Shown here: piece by piece, positions 19,739 to 31,914 of the stretch
Layout of the letters: each line of letters opens with the position of its first letter
Numbering within the stretch: position 1 is the stretch's first letter
From: Plasticicumulans lactativorans
GTDB taxonomy: Bacteria > Pseudomonadota > Gammaproteobacteria > Competibacterales > Competibacteraceae
DNA length: 64,000 nt
Direction: 5' to 3'
Assembly: GCF_004341245.1 (NCBI RefSeq)
Contig: NZ_SLWY01000016.1
Span: 62,001 to 126,000 of the forward strand
Translations under genes and position numbers: made by a program
The notes under the pieces: generated by a model
The model's input: the letters and a program-made list of their open reading frames with translations, nothing else
Told to the model about the DNA's origin: nothing
Database searches by the model: none

Positions 19739-20653
19739 ATGATCAAGCAACGCACGCTGAAGAACGTGATCCGCGCAACCGGCGTGGGTCTGCACACGGG
19801 AGAGAAGGTCTATCTCACCTTGCGTCCCGCCGCGGCGGACACCGGCATCGTTTTCCGTCGCGTCGATCTGACGCCGCCGGTCGAGATCCGTGCGGCGCCG
19901 CAGCATGTCGGCGAGACGCAGTTGTCCACCACGCTGGCCCGCGGTGACGTGCGCATCTCGACGATCGAGCACCTGCTGTCGGCCTTCGCCGGCCTCGGCA
20001 TCGACAACGCCTACGTCGACGTCAGCGCCCCGGAAGTGCCGATCATGGACGGCAGCGCCGGTCCGTTCGTGTTCCTGATCCAGTCCGCCGGCATCGAGGT
20101 GCAGAACGCGCCGAAGCGCTTCATCCGCATCAAGCGGACGATCCAGGTCGAGGACGGCGACAAGTGGGCGCGCTTCGAGCCGTTCGACGGCTTCAAGGTG
20201 GGCTTCACGATCGATTTCGACCACCCGGTGTTCCGCAACCGCTCGCAGAGCGCCGAGGTCGACTTCTCGACGACCTCGTTCGTCAAGGAAGTCAGCCGTG
20301 CGCGCACCTTCGGCTTCATGCACGAGATCGAGTACCTGCGCGAGCGCAAGCTGGCGCTGGGCGGCAGCCTCGATAACGCGGTGGTGGTGGACGAGTACCG
20401 CGTGCTGAACGAGGACGGCCTGCGCTACGAGGACGAGTTCGTCAAGCACAAGATCCTCGACGCGATCGGCGACCTCTACCTGCTCGGGCGCAGCCTGATC
20501 GGCACCTTCCGCGGCTACAAGTCCGGGCATGCGCTGAACAACTGCCTGCTGCGTGCGCTGCTCGCCGACCGCTCGGCGTGGGAGGAGGTGACCTTCACCG
20601 ACGAGCACCAGGCGCCGATCTCCTTCCTGCAGCCGGCGCAGGTCGCCCGCTGA
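19739..20653 (+). CDS. lpxC: UDP-3-O-acyl-N-acetylglucosamine deacetylase
   Basis: LpxC is the zinc enzyme that catalyses the committed step of lipid A synthesis. The 304-aa protein starts [19 protein letters not shown], typical of the family. Its zinc ligands are visible as His78 ([18 protein letters not shown]) and His237/Asp241 ([10 protein letters not shown]). The catalytic histidine lies in the later [12 protein letters not shown] segment. I chose the ATG at 19739 because it gives the family N-terminus; a GTG 12 bases upstream is in frame. It closes the dcw cluster, as in many Proteobacteria. Confidence 0.97.
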   Translation: MIKQRTLKNVIRATGVGLHTGEKVYLTLRPAAADTGIVFRRVDLTPPVEIRAAPQHVGETQLSTTLARGDVRISTIEHLLSAFAGLGIDNAYVDVSAPEVPIMDGSAGPFVFLIQSAGIEVQNAPKRFIRIKRTIQVEDGDKWARFEPFDGFKVGFTIDFDHPVFRNRSQSAEVDFSTTSFVKEVSRARTFGFMHEIEYLRERKLALGGSLDNAVVVDEYRVLNEDGLRYEDEFVKHKILDAIGDLYLLGRSLIGTFRGYKSGHALNNCLLRALLADRSAWEEVTFTDEHQAPISFLQPAQVAR

Positions 20654-20673
20654 CGGCAACGTCTCGCCCGCTT

Positions 20674-20723
20674 CGAAACTGCGGGGGCACGGCGCGCGAG
20701 CGTCGTGCCCCCGCTGCGTTTCG
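20674..20723 (+). terminator. Stem-loop after lpxC (end of dcw cluster)
   Basis: CGAAAC-T-GCGGGGGCACG pairs with CGTGCCCCCGC-TG-CGTTTCG across a short loop, giving an interrupted stem of about 17 bp starting 21 bp after the lpxC stop. There is no T-tract, so it may be a Rho-independent terminator without a U-run, an mRNA-stabilising hairpin, or a bidirectional element. Confidence 0.55.
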
Positions 20724-20822
20724 GGGTTGCCGCCGCGCCGGGGGCGCTGCGATTCGGCGGGAGCTTTCGGGTATCATGCGCCGTTTCCGGCGCGGATGAC
20801 GCGAGCCAAAGGCTTCAACCTC

Positions 20823-23543
<2,721 letters not shown>

Positions 23544-23631
23544 GCACCGCGGCCTCGCCCGTGCCGCCCGGCGGCGCGCGGCGCGCCTGCCCACCGTTTC
23601 CCGAGGCGTCCTTCCGGAGGTCGATGCCAAC

Positions 23632-24861
23632 ATGCCGGTCCATCTGAGTCCGCCCGCACCGGGCAGTTTGAAGCCGGTCGCCGGCGTGCGGCTCGGCGTC
23701 GCCGAGGCCCACGTCCGCAAGCCCAACCGCAAGGACCTGCTGGTGGTGGAGCTGCCCGCCGGTGCGCGCGTGGCCGGCGTGTTCACGCAGAACCGCTTCT
23801 GCGCCGCGCCGGTGCAGGTGTGCCGCGAGCGCCTCGGTGCCGGCACGCCGATCCGCGCGCTGGTGGTGAACACCGGCAACGCCAATGCCGGCACCGGGGA
23901 GGATGGCCTCGCGCGCGCGCGCGCCGTGTGCACCGCGCTGGCCGAGCGGCTGGGCTGCGCGCCCGAGCAGGTGCTGCCGTTCTCGACCGGCGTGATCATG
24001 GAGCCGCTGCCGGTCGAGCGCATCGTCGCCGGGCTGCCCACCTGCATCGCCGCGCTGCGCGAGGACGCCTGGGGCGTGGCGGCCGAGGCGATCATGACCA
24101 CCGACACGGTGCCCAAGGGCACCAGCCGCCAGGTCGAGGTCGACGGGCGCCGCTTCACCGTGACCGGCATCGCCAAGGGCTCGGGGATGATCCACCCGAA
24201 CATGGCGACGATGCTCGGCTTCGTCGCCACCGATGCGCCGGTGGCGCAGCCGCTGCTGCAGCGCCTGCTGAAGGCGGTCACCGATGACTCCTTCAACCGC
24301 GTCACCGTCGACGGCGACACCTCGACCAACGACTCCTTCATCCTGGTCGCCACCGGCGCGGCGGGGGGCGACGAACTCGTCGACGCCGACGCGCCCGCCG
24401 CGGTCGCGTTGCAGCGGGCCTTGCGGGAGGTCGCGGTCGAACTCGCGCAGGCGCTCGCCCGCGACGGCGAGGGTGCCACCAAGTTCATCACCATCGAGGT
24501 CAGCGGCGGGCGCGACCGCGCCGAGTGCGTGCGCGTCGGCAAGGCCATCGCCCACTCACCGCTGGTGAAGACGGCCTTCTTCGCCTCCGACCCCAACCTC
24601 GGCCGCCTGCTCGCGGCGATCGGCTACGCCGGCATCGACGACCTCGACGTCGGCACCGTGCGGCTGTGGCTGGGCGAGGTCCTCGTGTCGGCGTTCGGCG
24701 GCCCCGCGGCCGGCTATGTCGAGGCCGACGCCGCGCGGGTGATGCGTGAGGCGGAGATCACCGTGCGCGTCGACCTCGGCCGCGGTACGGCCACGGACAC
24801 GGTCTGGACCTGCGACTTCTCCTACGACTACGTGAAGATCAACGCCGAGTACCGCTCGTGA
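23632..24861 (+). CDS. argJ: Bifunctional glutamate N-acetyltransferase / amino-acid acetyltransferase
   Basis: ArgJ transfers the acetyl group from N-acetylornithine to glutamate, recycling it in arginine synthesis. The precursor (409 aa) self-cleaves at a conserved Ala-Thr. Here the site is [10 protein letters not shown], Ala192/Thr193, and the new N-terminal threonine is the nucleophile. Other family segments are [27 protein letters not shown] and the C-terminal [18 protein letters not shown], which matches almost all ArgJ proteins. It follows secA by 88 bp with its own GGAGG ribosome binding site. Confidence 0.97.
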   Translation: MPVHLSPPAPGSLKPVAGVRLGVAEAHVRKPNRKDLLVVELPAGARVAGVFTQNRFCAAPVQVCRERLGAGTPIRALVVNTGNANAGTGEDGLARARAVCTALAERLGCAPEQVLPFSTGVIMEPLPVERIVAGLPTCIAALREDAWGVAAEAIMTTDTVPKGTSRQVEVDGRRFTVTGIAKGSGMIHPNMATMLGFVATDAPVAQPLLQRLLKAVTDDSFNRVTVDGDTSTNDSFILVATGAAGGDELVDADAPAAVALQRALREVAVELAQALARDGEGATKFITIEVSGGRDRAECVRVGKAIAHSPLVKTAFFASDPNLGRLLAAIGYAGIDDLDVGTVRLWLGEVLVSAFGGPAAGYVEADAARVMREAEITVRVDLGRGTATDTVWTCDFSYDYVKINAEYRS

Positions 24862-24894
24862 CGCGGGCCTCGGTGCGACGCTGAGGACGCGCGC

Positions 24895-25848
24895 ATGCGG
24901 GTGGTGCACGTCGTCGCCGCGGCCCTGATCGACGCCGAAGGGCGCGTGCTGGTGGCACGCCGCCCCGAGGATGTGCACCAGGGCGGCCTGTGGGAGTTCC
25001 CGGGCGGCAAGGTCGAACCCGGCGAACGGGCCGAGGAGGCGCTCGCGCGCGAACTCGACGAGGAGCTCGGCGTGCGCCCGCTCGCCGCGCGTCCGCTGAT
25101 CCGCGTGCATCACGCCTACCCCGACAAGGCCGTGTGCCTCGACGTGTGGCGCGTCACGCGCTGGGACGGCGAGGCGCACGGCCGCGAGGGGCAGCCGCTC
25201 GCCTGGTGGGCGCCGGCCGACTGCGATCCGGCGCGGTTCCCGGCCGCCGACGGGCCGATCATCACCGCGCTGCGCCTGCCGGCGACCTACCTGATCACCC
25301 CCGAGCCGGGCGACGACCGGGCGGCCTTCCTCGACACCGTCGAGGCGGCGCTGCAGCGCGGCGTGCGCCTGCTGCAGCTGCGTGCGAAGACACTCGCCCC
25401 CGCGGCCCTCGCCGAGCTCCACGGCCGGGTGCAGGCGCTCGCCCATCGCTTCGAGGCACACGTGCTGCTCAACGCCGAGCCGGCGCTCGCCGCCGCCATC
25501 GGCGCCGACGGCGTGCACCTGAGCACCGCCGCGCTGCGCGCGCTCGACCGGCGCCCGCCCGCGCGGCACTGGGTCGCCGCCTCGTGCCACGACGCCGACG
25601 AGCTCGCCCACGCCGCGCGCATCGGGGTCGACTTCGCCGTGCTCGGGCCGGTGGCGGCGACGGCCACGCACCCGGGCGCGCCGGTGCTCGGCTGGCAGCG
25701 CTTCGCCGCACTGGCCGGGGCCGCCGCGCTGCCGGTGTTCGCGCTCGGCGGCCTCGCCCCGGCCGACCTCGACGCTGCCTGGCGGCACGGCGCGCAGGGC
25801 GTGGCGGCGATCCGCGGCCTGTGGAGCGCCCCGAACGCCCGCGCATGA
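24895..25848 (+). CDS. Nudix hydrolase with C-terminal thiamine-phosphate-synthase-like domain
   Basis: A two-domain protein of 317 aa. Residues 1-135 are a MutT-type Nudix hydrolase; the Nudix box runs from GGKVEPGE (37-44) through RELDEELG (to about 59) with all catalytic glutamates. MutT-type enzymes hydrolyse oxidised nucleotides such as 8-oxo-dGTP. Residues from about 138 on resemble ThiE (YLITPEP, LLQLRAKTL, GADGVHLS, FAVLGPVAATATHPG, ALGGL). The usual ThiE substrate residues are only partly kept, and this fusion is known as a Nudix family protein in beta- and gamma-proteobacteria. Whether the second domain is catalytic cannot be told. It overlaps the next gene by 4 bases. Confidence 0.92.
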   Translation: MRVVHVVAAALIDAEGRVLVARRPEDVHQGGLWEFPGGKVEPGERAEEALARELDEELGVRPLAARPLIRVHHAYPDKAVCLDVWRVTRWDGEAHGREGQPLAWWAPADCDPARFPAADGPIITALRLPATYLITPEPGDDRAAFLDTVEAALQRGVRLLQLRAKTLAPAALAELHGRVQALAHRFEAHVLLNAEPALAAAIGADGVHLSTAALRALDRRPPARHWVAASCHDADELAHAARIGVDFAVLGPVAATATHPGAPVLGWQRFAALAGAAALPVFALGGLAPADLDAAWRHGAQGVAAIRGLWSAPNARA

Positions 25849-26321
25849 CGCGCGCGGCCGGCGCGCTGTTCGCCCTCGCCCTGCTGCTCGGCATCGCCAT
25901 CGGCGTGTTCGCGCCGCGCTGGCGGGCGTGGCTCGATGGTGGCGCCGGGCCGCTCACGGTGCTCACCCCCGATCCCGCCTGCCGTCCGCTGGGGGCGTCG
26001 TGCTCGGCCGCCGGCCACGACCTCGGCATCACGGTCCGGCTCGGGCAGACGGTGCGTCCGCTGGTCGCCTTTCCGGTGGAGGTTCGCCTGTCGGGCCCGG
26101 CGGCAGCCGCGGTGCGTGGCGTCGAGGCGCACTTCGTGATGGTCGACATGGACATGGGGCTGATGCGCTTCGCGCTCGCGCCGCAGCCCGACGGCAGCTG
26201 GCACGGCCAGGCGCTGCTGCCGGTGTGCAGCAACGGGCGCAGCGACTGGCAGCTGCGCCTGCGCGTGCAGACCGCCGGGACGCGTTACGAGGCGGGTTTC
26301 CCGTTCCAGGCCGAACGCTGA
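25845..26321 (+). CDS. Membrane-anchored periplasmic protein of unknown function (possibly FixH/YtkA-like)
   Basis: 158 aa with one N-terminal hydrophobic segment (ALFALALLLGIAIGVF) that anchors or exports it. A beta-rich domain of about 125 residues follows. It contains a cysteine pair about 7 residues apart (CRPLGASC) and a methionine-rich strand VMVDMDMGLMRFAL. Strands alternating like VRLSGPAAAAVRGVEAHF, the Met-rich stretch and a later cysteine recall YtkA/FixH-type Ig-fold domains that sit near copper or oxidase assembly genes. I do not recognise a named family with confidence. The start overlaps the stop of the Nudix gene (ATGA), so the two are likely co-translated. It ends 9 bp from the convergent zapD. 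Confidence 0.7.
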   Translation: MTRAAGALFALALLLGIAIGVFAPRWRAWLDGGAGPLTVLTPDPACRPLGASCSAAGHDLGITVRLGQTVRPLVAFPVEVRLSGPAAAAVRGVEAHFVMVDMDMGLMRFALAPQPDGSWHGQALLPVCSNGRSDWQLRLRVQTAGTRYEAGFPFQAER

Positions 26322-26330
26322 GCGCGCGCC

Positions 26331-27083
26331 TCAGATCACGCAGCAGGCGAGGGCGAAGCCGACGTCGTCGTCGGTCTGGAACGGGCGCTGCGCCGGGTTC
26401 GGCTGGCGCATGAAGCGGATCGAGAAGCGGTGGCGTCCGCCGCTGATCTCGGGGAAGACGTCGACGGCGCCCGGCAGCGCCACGCGCACGAGCTGGCTCG
26501 GCGCGGAGGCGTCGAGCGACTGCTGGTAGAAGCCGCCGTAGGCGATCTCGTCGGCGGGTTCGGCGGCGGCGCGCACGATGCGCAGCAGCAGGGTGACGCC
26601 CTGGCGCAGCGCTTCGAGCGGTTCGAGCCACTGCCCGATCTGCTCGAAGCGCACCTCGGGCTCGCGCTGCAGCCAGTGGTGCAGGGCCGGCAGGTCGAAC
26701 TGGCAGGTGCCGCCGGGAATGCTGTTGCGCTGGCGCAGGGCGACCAGGAAGTCGCCCTGGCGCACCTCCTCGATCCGGCGCGTGTCGAGCGCGTGGATCG
26801 CCGCGATGATGGCGTCGAGCTCGGCGCGCAGCGGATCGAGCCTGCTGCCGCCCAGGCGCGCCAGGGTCGTGGCGTGGCGGTCGAGATCCTTCAGCAGCTC
26901 GGTGCGCGGTTCGCTGCGCCCGAGCAGGTTGAAGACGTCGAGCAGGCCTTCGAGTGCGGCGCGGCTGTCCCATACGCTGTGGCCGGCGGCGGCGTGCGCG
27001 ACGCGGGCGAAGAGGAATTCCAGGCGCAGCCAGGTGCGGATGCGTTCGTTCAGCGGCAGTTCGTACCAGACGGTGCGCTCCAC
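26331..27083 (-). CDS. zapD: Cell division protein ZapD (FtsZ-bundling)
   Basis: ZapD (DUF1342, formerly YacF) binds the C-terminal peptide of FtsZ and cross-links protofilaments. The 250-aa protein shows YELPLNERIRTWLRLEFLF at the N-terminus, then LLKDLDRH, RQRNSIPGGTCQFDLPA and the segment YGGFYQQSL, all typical. I place the start at the GTG at 27083, because GGGAGG lies nine bases upstream and the family N-terminus begins there; the longer open frame to 27167 adds unrelated sequence. It follows coaE and pilD on the same strand, a conserved order. The small gene yacG, often next in this order, is not present in the 9-bp gap. Confidence 0.94.
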   Translation of the reverse strand: MERTVWYELPLNERIRTWLRLEFLFARVAHAAAGHSVWDSRAALEGLLDVFNLLGRSEPRTELLKDLDRHATTLARLGGSRLDPLRAELDAIIAAIHALDTRRIEEVRQGDFLVALRQRNSIPGGTCQFDLPALHHWLQREPEVRFEQIGQWLEPLEALRQGVTLLLRIVRAAAEPADEIAYGGFYQQSLDASAPSQLVRVALPGAVDVFPEISGGRHRFSIRFMRQPNPAQRPFQTDDDVGFALACCVI

Positions 27084-27117
27084 CCGGGGCGTCCTCCCGT
27101 GGGGATCTGTGGGGGCG

Positions 27118-27747
27118 TCATTCTGGACCAGCGTCACGCCGGCGTGCCAGTACAAGGTAGTGCGCATGCAGCGCGTCGATGCGCCGTTCCAGCGTGGCGA
27201 GGTTGGCGTCGTTGACGATCACGTCGTCGGCCGCGGCGAGGCGCGTGTCGCGGTCCGCCTGCGCGGCGAGCATGGCGCGGGCGAGGTCCGCGCCGATGCC
27301 GTCGCGCGCCATCGTGCGCTGCAGCTGCGTCGCGGTGTCGACGTCGATTACCAGGATGCGGTCGACCATCGTCTGCATGCCGCTTTCCACCAGCAGCGGT
27401 ACCACCAGCACGCAGTAGGGCGGCGGCGCTTCGGCGCGGGCGGCGGCGGCGATGCGCGCCGCGGCGAGGGCGCGGATGCGCGGATGCAGGATGCCCTCGA
27501 GCCGCGCGCGGGCACCCGGGTCGGCGAACACGCGCGCGCGCATCGCCGCGCGATCGAGACCGCCGTCGGCGGCGAGCACGTCGGGACCGAAGGCGGCGGC
27601 GATCTCGGCGAGCGCCGGGGCCCCCGGCGCGACCGCCTCGCGCGCCAGCAGATCGGTGTCGATCACCGTTGCGCCGCAGCGCGCGAAGGCGTCGGCGGCC
27701 GCCGATTTGCCGCTGGCGATGCCGCCGGTCAGGCCCAGCACCCACAT
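27118..27747 (-). CDS. coaE: Dephospho-CoA kinase
   Basis: CoaE phosphorylates the ribose 3'-OH of dephospho-CoA, the last step of coenzyme A synthesis. The 209-aa protein has the P-loop GGIASGKS at residues 8-15, DTDLLAREAVAPG, LEGILHPRI, and the lid region VVPLLVESG. Length is standard (206 aa in E. coli). It lies between pilD (13 bp upstream) and zapD (34 bp downstream), as in many beta-proteobacteria. Confidence 0.96.
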   Translation of the reverse strand: MWVLGLTGGIASGKSAAADAFARCGATVIDTDLLAREAVAPGAPALAEIAAAFGPDVLAADGGLDRAAMRARVFADPGARARLEGILHPRIRALAAARIAAAARAEAPPPYCVLVVPLLVESGMQTMVDRILVIDVDTATQLQRTMARDGIGADLARAMLAAQADRDTRLAAADDVIVNDANLATLERRIDALHAHYLVLARRRDAGPE

Positions 27748-27760
27748 CGCGGCGATCACG

Positions 27761-28639
27761 TCAGAACCCCGCCCAGCGCAGGTAGGCGGCGTTGATCGCA
27801 TCGCCGCCGAGCAGCGCGATCCAGCCGGCACCGGCCAGGTAGGGGCCGTAGGGCAGCGGGTGCGCGGCCGCATGGCGGCCGAGCGCGATCAGCGCGAGCC
27901 CCACCGCCGCGCCGACCGCCGCCGACAGCAGGACCACGGTGGCCAGGTGCTGCCAGCCGAGCCAGGCACCGAGCATCGCCAGCAGCTTGAAGTCACCGCG
28001 GCCCATGCCCTCGCGCCCGCTGGCGAGCCGCACCAGCCAGTACACGGCCCAGAACGTGCCGTAGCCGGCCATCGCCCCGATCACCGCGCTGGGCAGGTCG
28101 GCGAACACCGGCAGCAGCGCGCAGGCCAGGCCGGCCCACAGGCCGGGCAGGGTGATCGCGTCGGGCAGCAGCAGCGTGCGCAGGTCGATGACCGCGAGCG
28201 GGATCAGCAGCCAGGTCAGCAGCAGCCCCGCGGCGCACTGCGGCGAGAGGCCGAAGCGCCAGGCGACCGCTGTGGCGGCGAGCGCGCTCAGCGCTTCCAC
28301 CAGCGGGTAGCGCAGCGGGATCGCCGTGCCGCAGGCGCGGCAGCGGCCGCGCTGCAGCAGGTAGCTGACGAGCGGGATGTTCTCCAGGGCGCCGAGCACG
28401 TGCCCGCAGGCCGGGCAGTGCGAGCGCGGCAGCACCAGGTTGAAGGGTTCGGCCGCCACCACCGGGTCGCCGGCGAGTTCGGCGCACTGCGCCCGCCACT
28501 CGCGTTCGAGCATCAGCGGCAGGCGGTGGATGACGACGTTGAGGAAGCTGCCGACCACCACGCCGAGCACGGCGATGGCGCCGACGAACAGCGGCGTCGA
28601 GGTGGCGAACAGGTCCAGCAGGGTGCGCGTTTCGGGCAT
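27761..28639 (-). CDS. pilD: Prepilin leader peptidase / N-methyltransferase
   Basis: PilD is the polytopic aspartic protease that cleaves type IV prepilins after glycine and methylates the new N-terminus. The protein (292 aa from the ATG at 28639) has an N-terminal membrane segment ending in GSFLNVVIHRLP, a cytoplasmic zinc loop with two C-x-x-C pairs (CPAC and CRAC), and the two catalytic aspartate regions IDLRTLLLPD and GRGDFKLLAMLGAW. Its substrate here would be PilA, 13 kb away. An upstream ATG at 28672 is possible, but the family begins near MPETRTLL. Confidence 0.96.
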   Translation of the reverse strand: MPETRTLLDLFATSTPLFVGAIAVLGVVVGSFLNVVIHRLPLMLEREWRAQCAELAGDPVVAAEPFNLVLPRSHCPACGHVLGALENIPLVSYLLQRGRCRACGTAIPLRYPLVEALSALAATAVAWRFGLSPQCAAGLLLTWLLIPLAVIDLRTLLLPDAITLPGLWAGLACALLPVFADLPSAVIGAMAGYGTFWAVYWLVRLASGREGMGRGDFKLLAMLGAWLGWQHLATVVLLSAAVGAAVGLALIALGRHAAAHPLPYGPYLAGAGWIALLGGDAINAAYLRWAGF

Positions 28640-28727
28640 CGACAGGTCGTGGTGAAGGCCGGGTGCCCGCATTCGCGCGGGCGCCCGGCAGGAGCCGTGA
28701 GGGGCGGGAAGGGGCTGTGCTCGCGCG

Positions 28728-29969
28728 TCAGACCACCGAACCGAGCTTGAAGATCGGCAGGTACATCGCGATCACCAGGCTGCCGACGATCACCGCCAGG
28801 ATCGCCATCACCAGCGGTTCGATCAGCGTGGTGAGCTTGCTCACGGTGTTGTCGAGCTCCTCCTCGTAGAAGTCGGCGACCTTGGCCAGCATGTCCGACA
28901 ACGAGCCCGACTCCTCGCCGATCGCCACCATCTGCACCACCATGTCGGGGAACAGCGTCGACTGGCGCATAGCGAAGTTGAGCTGCTGGCCGGTGGCGAC
29001 CGCTTCGCGCATGTCCATCACCGCCTCCTCGAACACCACGTTGCCGGTCGCGCCGGCCACCGAGCGCATCGCTTCGATCAGCGGCACGCCACTGCCGAAC
29101 ATCGTCGACAGCGTGCGTGCGAAGCGGGCGTTGGCGCCCAGGCGCACCACGCTGCCGATGATCGGCACCTGCAGGGCGATGCGGTCGATGGACTTCTGCA
29201 TCGGTCGCGAGCGCTTGTAGGTGTAGAGCAGGCTGCCGATCACGCCGGCGACGCTGCCGAGCAGCAGCCACCACCAGTCCTGCATGAAGCGCGAGATCTC
29301 GATCACGAGCTTGGTGAAGGCCGGCAGGTCGGCGCCGAAGCCCCTGAACAGCGACTCGAACTGCGGGATCACGAACAGCAGGATGAACACCGTCACCAGC
29401 ACCGCCACCAGCATCACGATCGCCGGGTAGAACAGCGCCTTCTTGATCTTGGCCTTCAGGGTTTCGGTCTTCTCCTGGTAGATCGCGATCTTGTTCAGCA
29501 GGGTTTCGAGCACGCCGGCCTCCTCGCCGGCCTGCACCAGGTTGACGTAGAGATCGTCGAAGTACAGCGGGAACTTCGCGAGCGACACCGCGAGCCCGGT
29601 GCCCGATTCGACGTCGTTCTTGATCGCCAGCACCATCTCGCGCAGCTTCGGGTTGCGCGAGCCGTTGCCGACCAGATCGAGCGACTGCACCACCGGCACG
29701 CCGGCGCCGAGCATCGTGCACAACTGCCGGGTGAACAGCATCATGTCGCGTGAGGTGATGCTGCCACCGCCGCCGAGCAGCGGCTTGGACTTCTTGCGCA
29801 GCTTCAGCGGCGTGATGCCCTGGCGGCGCAGGTCGTTGCGCACCGCGCCCTCGTTGAGCCCGCGCAGTTCGCCCTTGACGCGGCGGCCGCGCTTGTCGGT
29901 GCCTTCCCAGACGAAGGTGAGATCGTCCGGGGCCTTCTTGGCGGTGATCCTGGTCGCGGGTCTGGCCAC
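28728..29969 (-). CDS. pilC: Type IV pilus inner-membrane platform protein PilC
   Basis: PilC is the polytopic platform on which the PilB ATPase works. The 413-aa protein has two related T2SSF domains: FTRQLCTMLGAGVPVVQSLDL in the first and FARTLSTMFGSGVPLIEAM in the second, each with the typical F-x-R-x-L-x-T-x-x-x-x-G-V-P pattern. Three membrane helices are visible, including VMLVAVLVTVFILLFVIPQF and the C-terminal VMAILAVIVGSLVIAMYLP. It begins 3 bp after pilB. Confidence 0.97.
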   Translation of the reverse strand: MARPATRITAKKAPDDLTFVWEGTDKRGRRVKGELRGLNEGAVRNDLRRQGITPLKLRKKSKPLLGGGGSITSRDMMLFTRQLCTMLGAGVPVVQSLDLVGNGSRNPKLREMVLAIKNDVESGTGLAVSLAKFPLYFDDLYVNLVQAGEEAGVLETLLNKIAIYQEKTETLKAKIKKALFYPAIVMLVAVLVTVFILLFVIPQFESLFRGFGADLPAFTKLVIEISRFMQDWWWLLLGSVAGVIGSLLYTYKRSRPMQKSIDRIALQVPIIGSVVRLGANARFARTLSTMFGSGVPLIEAMRSVAGATGNVVFEEAVMDMREAVATGQQLNFAMRQSTLFPDMVVQMVAIGEESGSLSDMLAKVADFYEEELDNTVSKLTTLIEPLVMAILAVIVGSLVIAMYLPIFKLGSVV

Positions 29970-29972
29970 CGG

Positions 29973-31703
29973 TCAGTCCTTGGTCACGCGGTTGATTTCA
30001 TCAAGGCTGGTCAGGCCCATGCGGATCTTGTTCAGGCCCGAGGCGCGCAGGTCGCGCACGCCTTCGCGCCGCGCCTGGTCGGCGAGGGCGATCGAGTTGC
30101 CGCCGCTCATTATCAGCCGCCCCATCTCCTCGGAGATCGGCATCACCTCGTAGATGCCGATGCGCCCCTTGTAGCCGCCGGTGCACTGCTCGCAGCCCAC
30201 CGGTTTGTAGATCGTCAGCCGCTCGAGTTCGTCGGGGTGGAAGCCGAGCTTGAGCAGTTCCGGCGCCGGGATGTTGTGCTCCTCGGCCTTGCAGTGCGGG
30301 CAGAGCCGGCGCGCCAGCCGCTGGGCGACGATCAGCGTCACGCTGGCGGCGATGTTGTAGGGCTCGACGCCCATGTTCATCAGCCGCGACAGCGTCTGCG
30401 GCGCATCGTTGGTGTGCAGCGTCGACAGCACCATGTGCCCGGTCTGCGACGCCTTGATCGCGATCTCGGCGGTCTCGAGGTCGCGGATCTCGCCGACCAT
30501 GATGATGTCCGGGTCCTGGCGCAGGAAGGCGCGCAGCGCGTTCGCGAAGGTCAGGCCGGTCTTCACGTTCATGTTGACCTGGTTGGCGCCGGGCAACTGG
30601 ATCTCGACCGGATCCTCGGCGGTGGAGATGTTCACCTCGTGGGTGTTCAGGATGTTCAGTGCGGTGTAGAGCGTCACCGTCTTGCCGCTGCCGGTGGGGC
30701 CGGTCACCAGCACCATACCCTGCGGCTTGTGGATGGCGCGGAGGAAGGCTTCGCGCTGGTCGGCCTCGAAGCCGAGCGCGTCGATGCCGATCTTCGCCGC
30801 GCCGGCGTCGAGGATGCGCAGCACCACCTTCTCGCCGTACAGCGTCGGCAGCGTGTTGACGCGGAAGTCGATCGAGCGCCGGGCGGTGAGCTTCATCTTC
30901 ATGCGCCCGTCCTGCGGCACGCGGCGCTCGGCGATGTCGAGGTGCGCCATCACCTTGAGCCGCGCGGTGACGCGCACCGCCAGGTTCAGCGGCGGCTTCG
31001 CCACCTCGTGCAGGATGCCGTCCTGGCGGAAGCGCACGCGGAAGAAGTGCTCGTAGGGCTCGACGTGGATGTCGGAGGCGCCGCGGTTGATCGCGTCGAG
31101 CAGCAGGCGGTTGACGAAGCGCACCACCGGCGCATCCTCGGCTTCCGGCACGCCGGAATCGTCGGCGACGTCGTCGCCGCCCTCGACCGCGATGTTGTCG
31201 AGCGACTCGTCGAGCAGCGAGCCGAAATCGGTCGGCTTGTCGAGCGCCTGTTCGAGGACCGTCCCGATCTGGCTCTGCAGCGTCACGATCGGCTCGATCG
31301 CCAGTCCGCTCTGGAACTTGATCTCGTCCAGCGCCTGCTGATCGGTGGGGTCGGCGACGCCGACGTACAGCCGCGAGCCGCGCCGCCACAGCGGCAGCAC
31401 CTGGTGCTTGCGCAACAGTTTCTCGCTGATCGCGGCAATCGGCAGTTGCGCGACGTCGACCGCGCTCAGGTCGAGCAGGGGCAGGCCGAGCTCGCGGTGC
31501 GCGGTGAGCGCGATGTCGAGCGCGGTGGCGAGCTTCTGTTCGACCAGCCAGGCCGCCAGCGGCTGGCGCTGCCGCTCCGACTGCTCGACCGCCTTGAGCG
31601 CCACGGCCTCGTCGAGCACGCGGTTGCGCACCAGCAGCCGCGCCAGGCCGGACAGGCTGGCCGACAGGGCGGTGCCAGGCACTTCGGGGGAGGGCTTCAG
31701 CAT
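29973..31703 (-). CDS. pilB: Type IV pilus assembly ATPase PilB
   Basis: PilB is the hexameric ATPase that powers pilus extension. The 576-aa protein has an N-terminal MshEN/GspE-N domain (ALDIALTAHRELGLPLLDL), the core ATPase with Walker A GPTGSGKT at about residues 335-342, an Asp box, Walker B MVGEIRDLETAEIA, and a His box with STLHTNDAPQTLSRL. The C-terminal zinc motif (CPHC then CEQC about 37 residues apart) is intact. It starts the leftward pilBCD-coaE-zapD run and is divergent from the glycan island. Confidence 0.97.
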   Translation of the reverse strand: MLKPSPEVPGTALSASLSGLARLLVRNRVLDEAVALKAVEQSERQRQPLAAWLVEQKLATALDIALTAHRELGLPLLDLSAVDVAQLPIAAISEKLLRKHQVLPLWRRGSRLYVGVADPTDQQALDEIKFQSGLAIEPIVTLQSQIGTVLEQALDKPTDFGSLLDESLDNIAVEGGDDVADDSGVPEAEDAPVVRFVNRLLLDAINRGASDIHVEPYEHFFRVRFRQDGILHEVAKPPLNLAVRVTARLKVMAHLDIAERRVPQDGRMKMKLTARRSIDFRVNTLPTLYGEKVVLRILDAGAAKIGIDALGFEADQREAFLRAIHKPQGMVLVTGPTGSGKTVTLYTALNILNTHEVNISTAEDPVEIQLPGANQVNMNVKTGLTFANALRAFLRQDPDIIMVGEIRDLETAEIAIKASQTGHMVLSTLHTNDAPQTLSRLMNMGVEPYNIAASVTLIVAQRLARRLCPHCKAEEHNIPAPELLKLGFHPDELERLTIYKPVGCEQCTGGYKGRIGIYEVMPISEEMGRLIMSGGNSIALADQARREGVRDLRASGLNKIRMGLTSLDEINRVTKD

Positions 31704-31914
31704 GCGGGCATCCGGTGGACGGTGGCGGCTGGGCGGCCGCTAGACTCTAGCGCCGCTGCCGGGCGGCGGGAAGGGTGGGGGCGCCGGGCTGGCTGGTCAG
31801 ACGATGGCCGGCCACGTGGGCGCCCGTTAGACTCGGTCGCCCGCGCGACGTCCGCTGCCGGCGGCCCCGGGATCGCACCGGGCAGGATCATAAAGCCAAG
31901 CAGGCCCCCCATCG
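31704..31914. other. Divergent intergenic region between pilB and the glycan island
   Basis: About 210 bp separating two divergent operons, so it should hold promoters for both. TAGACT occurs twice (near 31741 and 31829). The first copy lies in the palindrome GCTAGACTCTAGC and could be read as a -10 element on either strand. No good -35 partner is visible on either strand, so the promoters remain unassigned. Confidence 0.4.

Noticed and set aside
27084-27167. Longer zapD beginning at 27167
   Set aside because: The extra residues do not resemble ZapD. The GTG at 27083 has GGGAGG upstream and starts at the family N-terminus.
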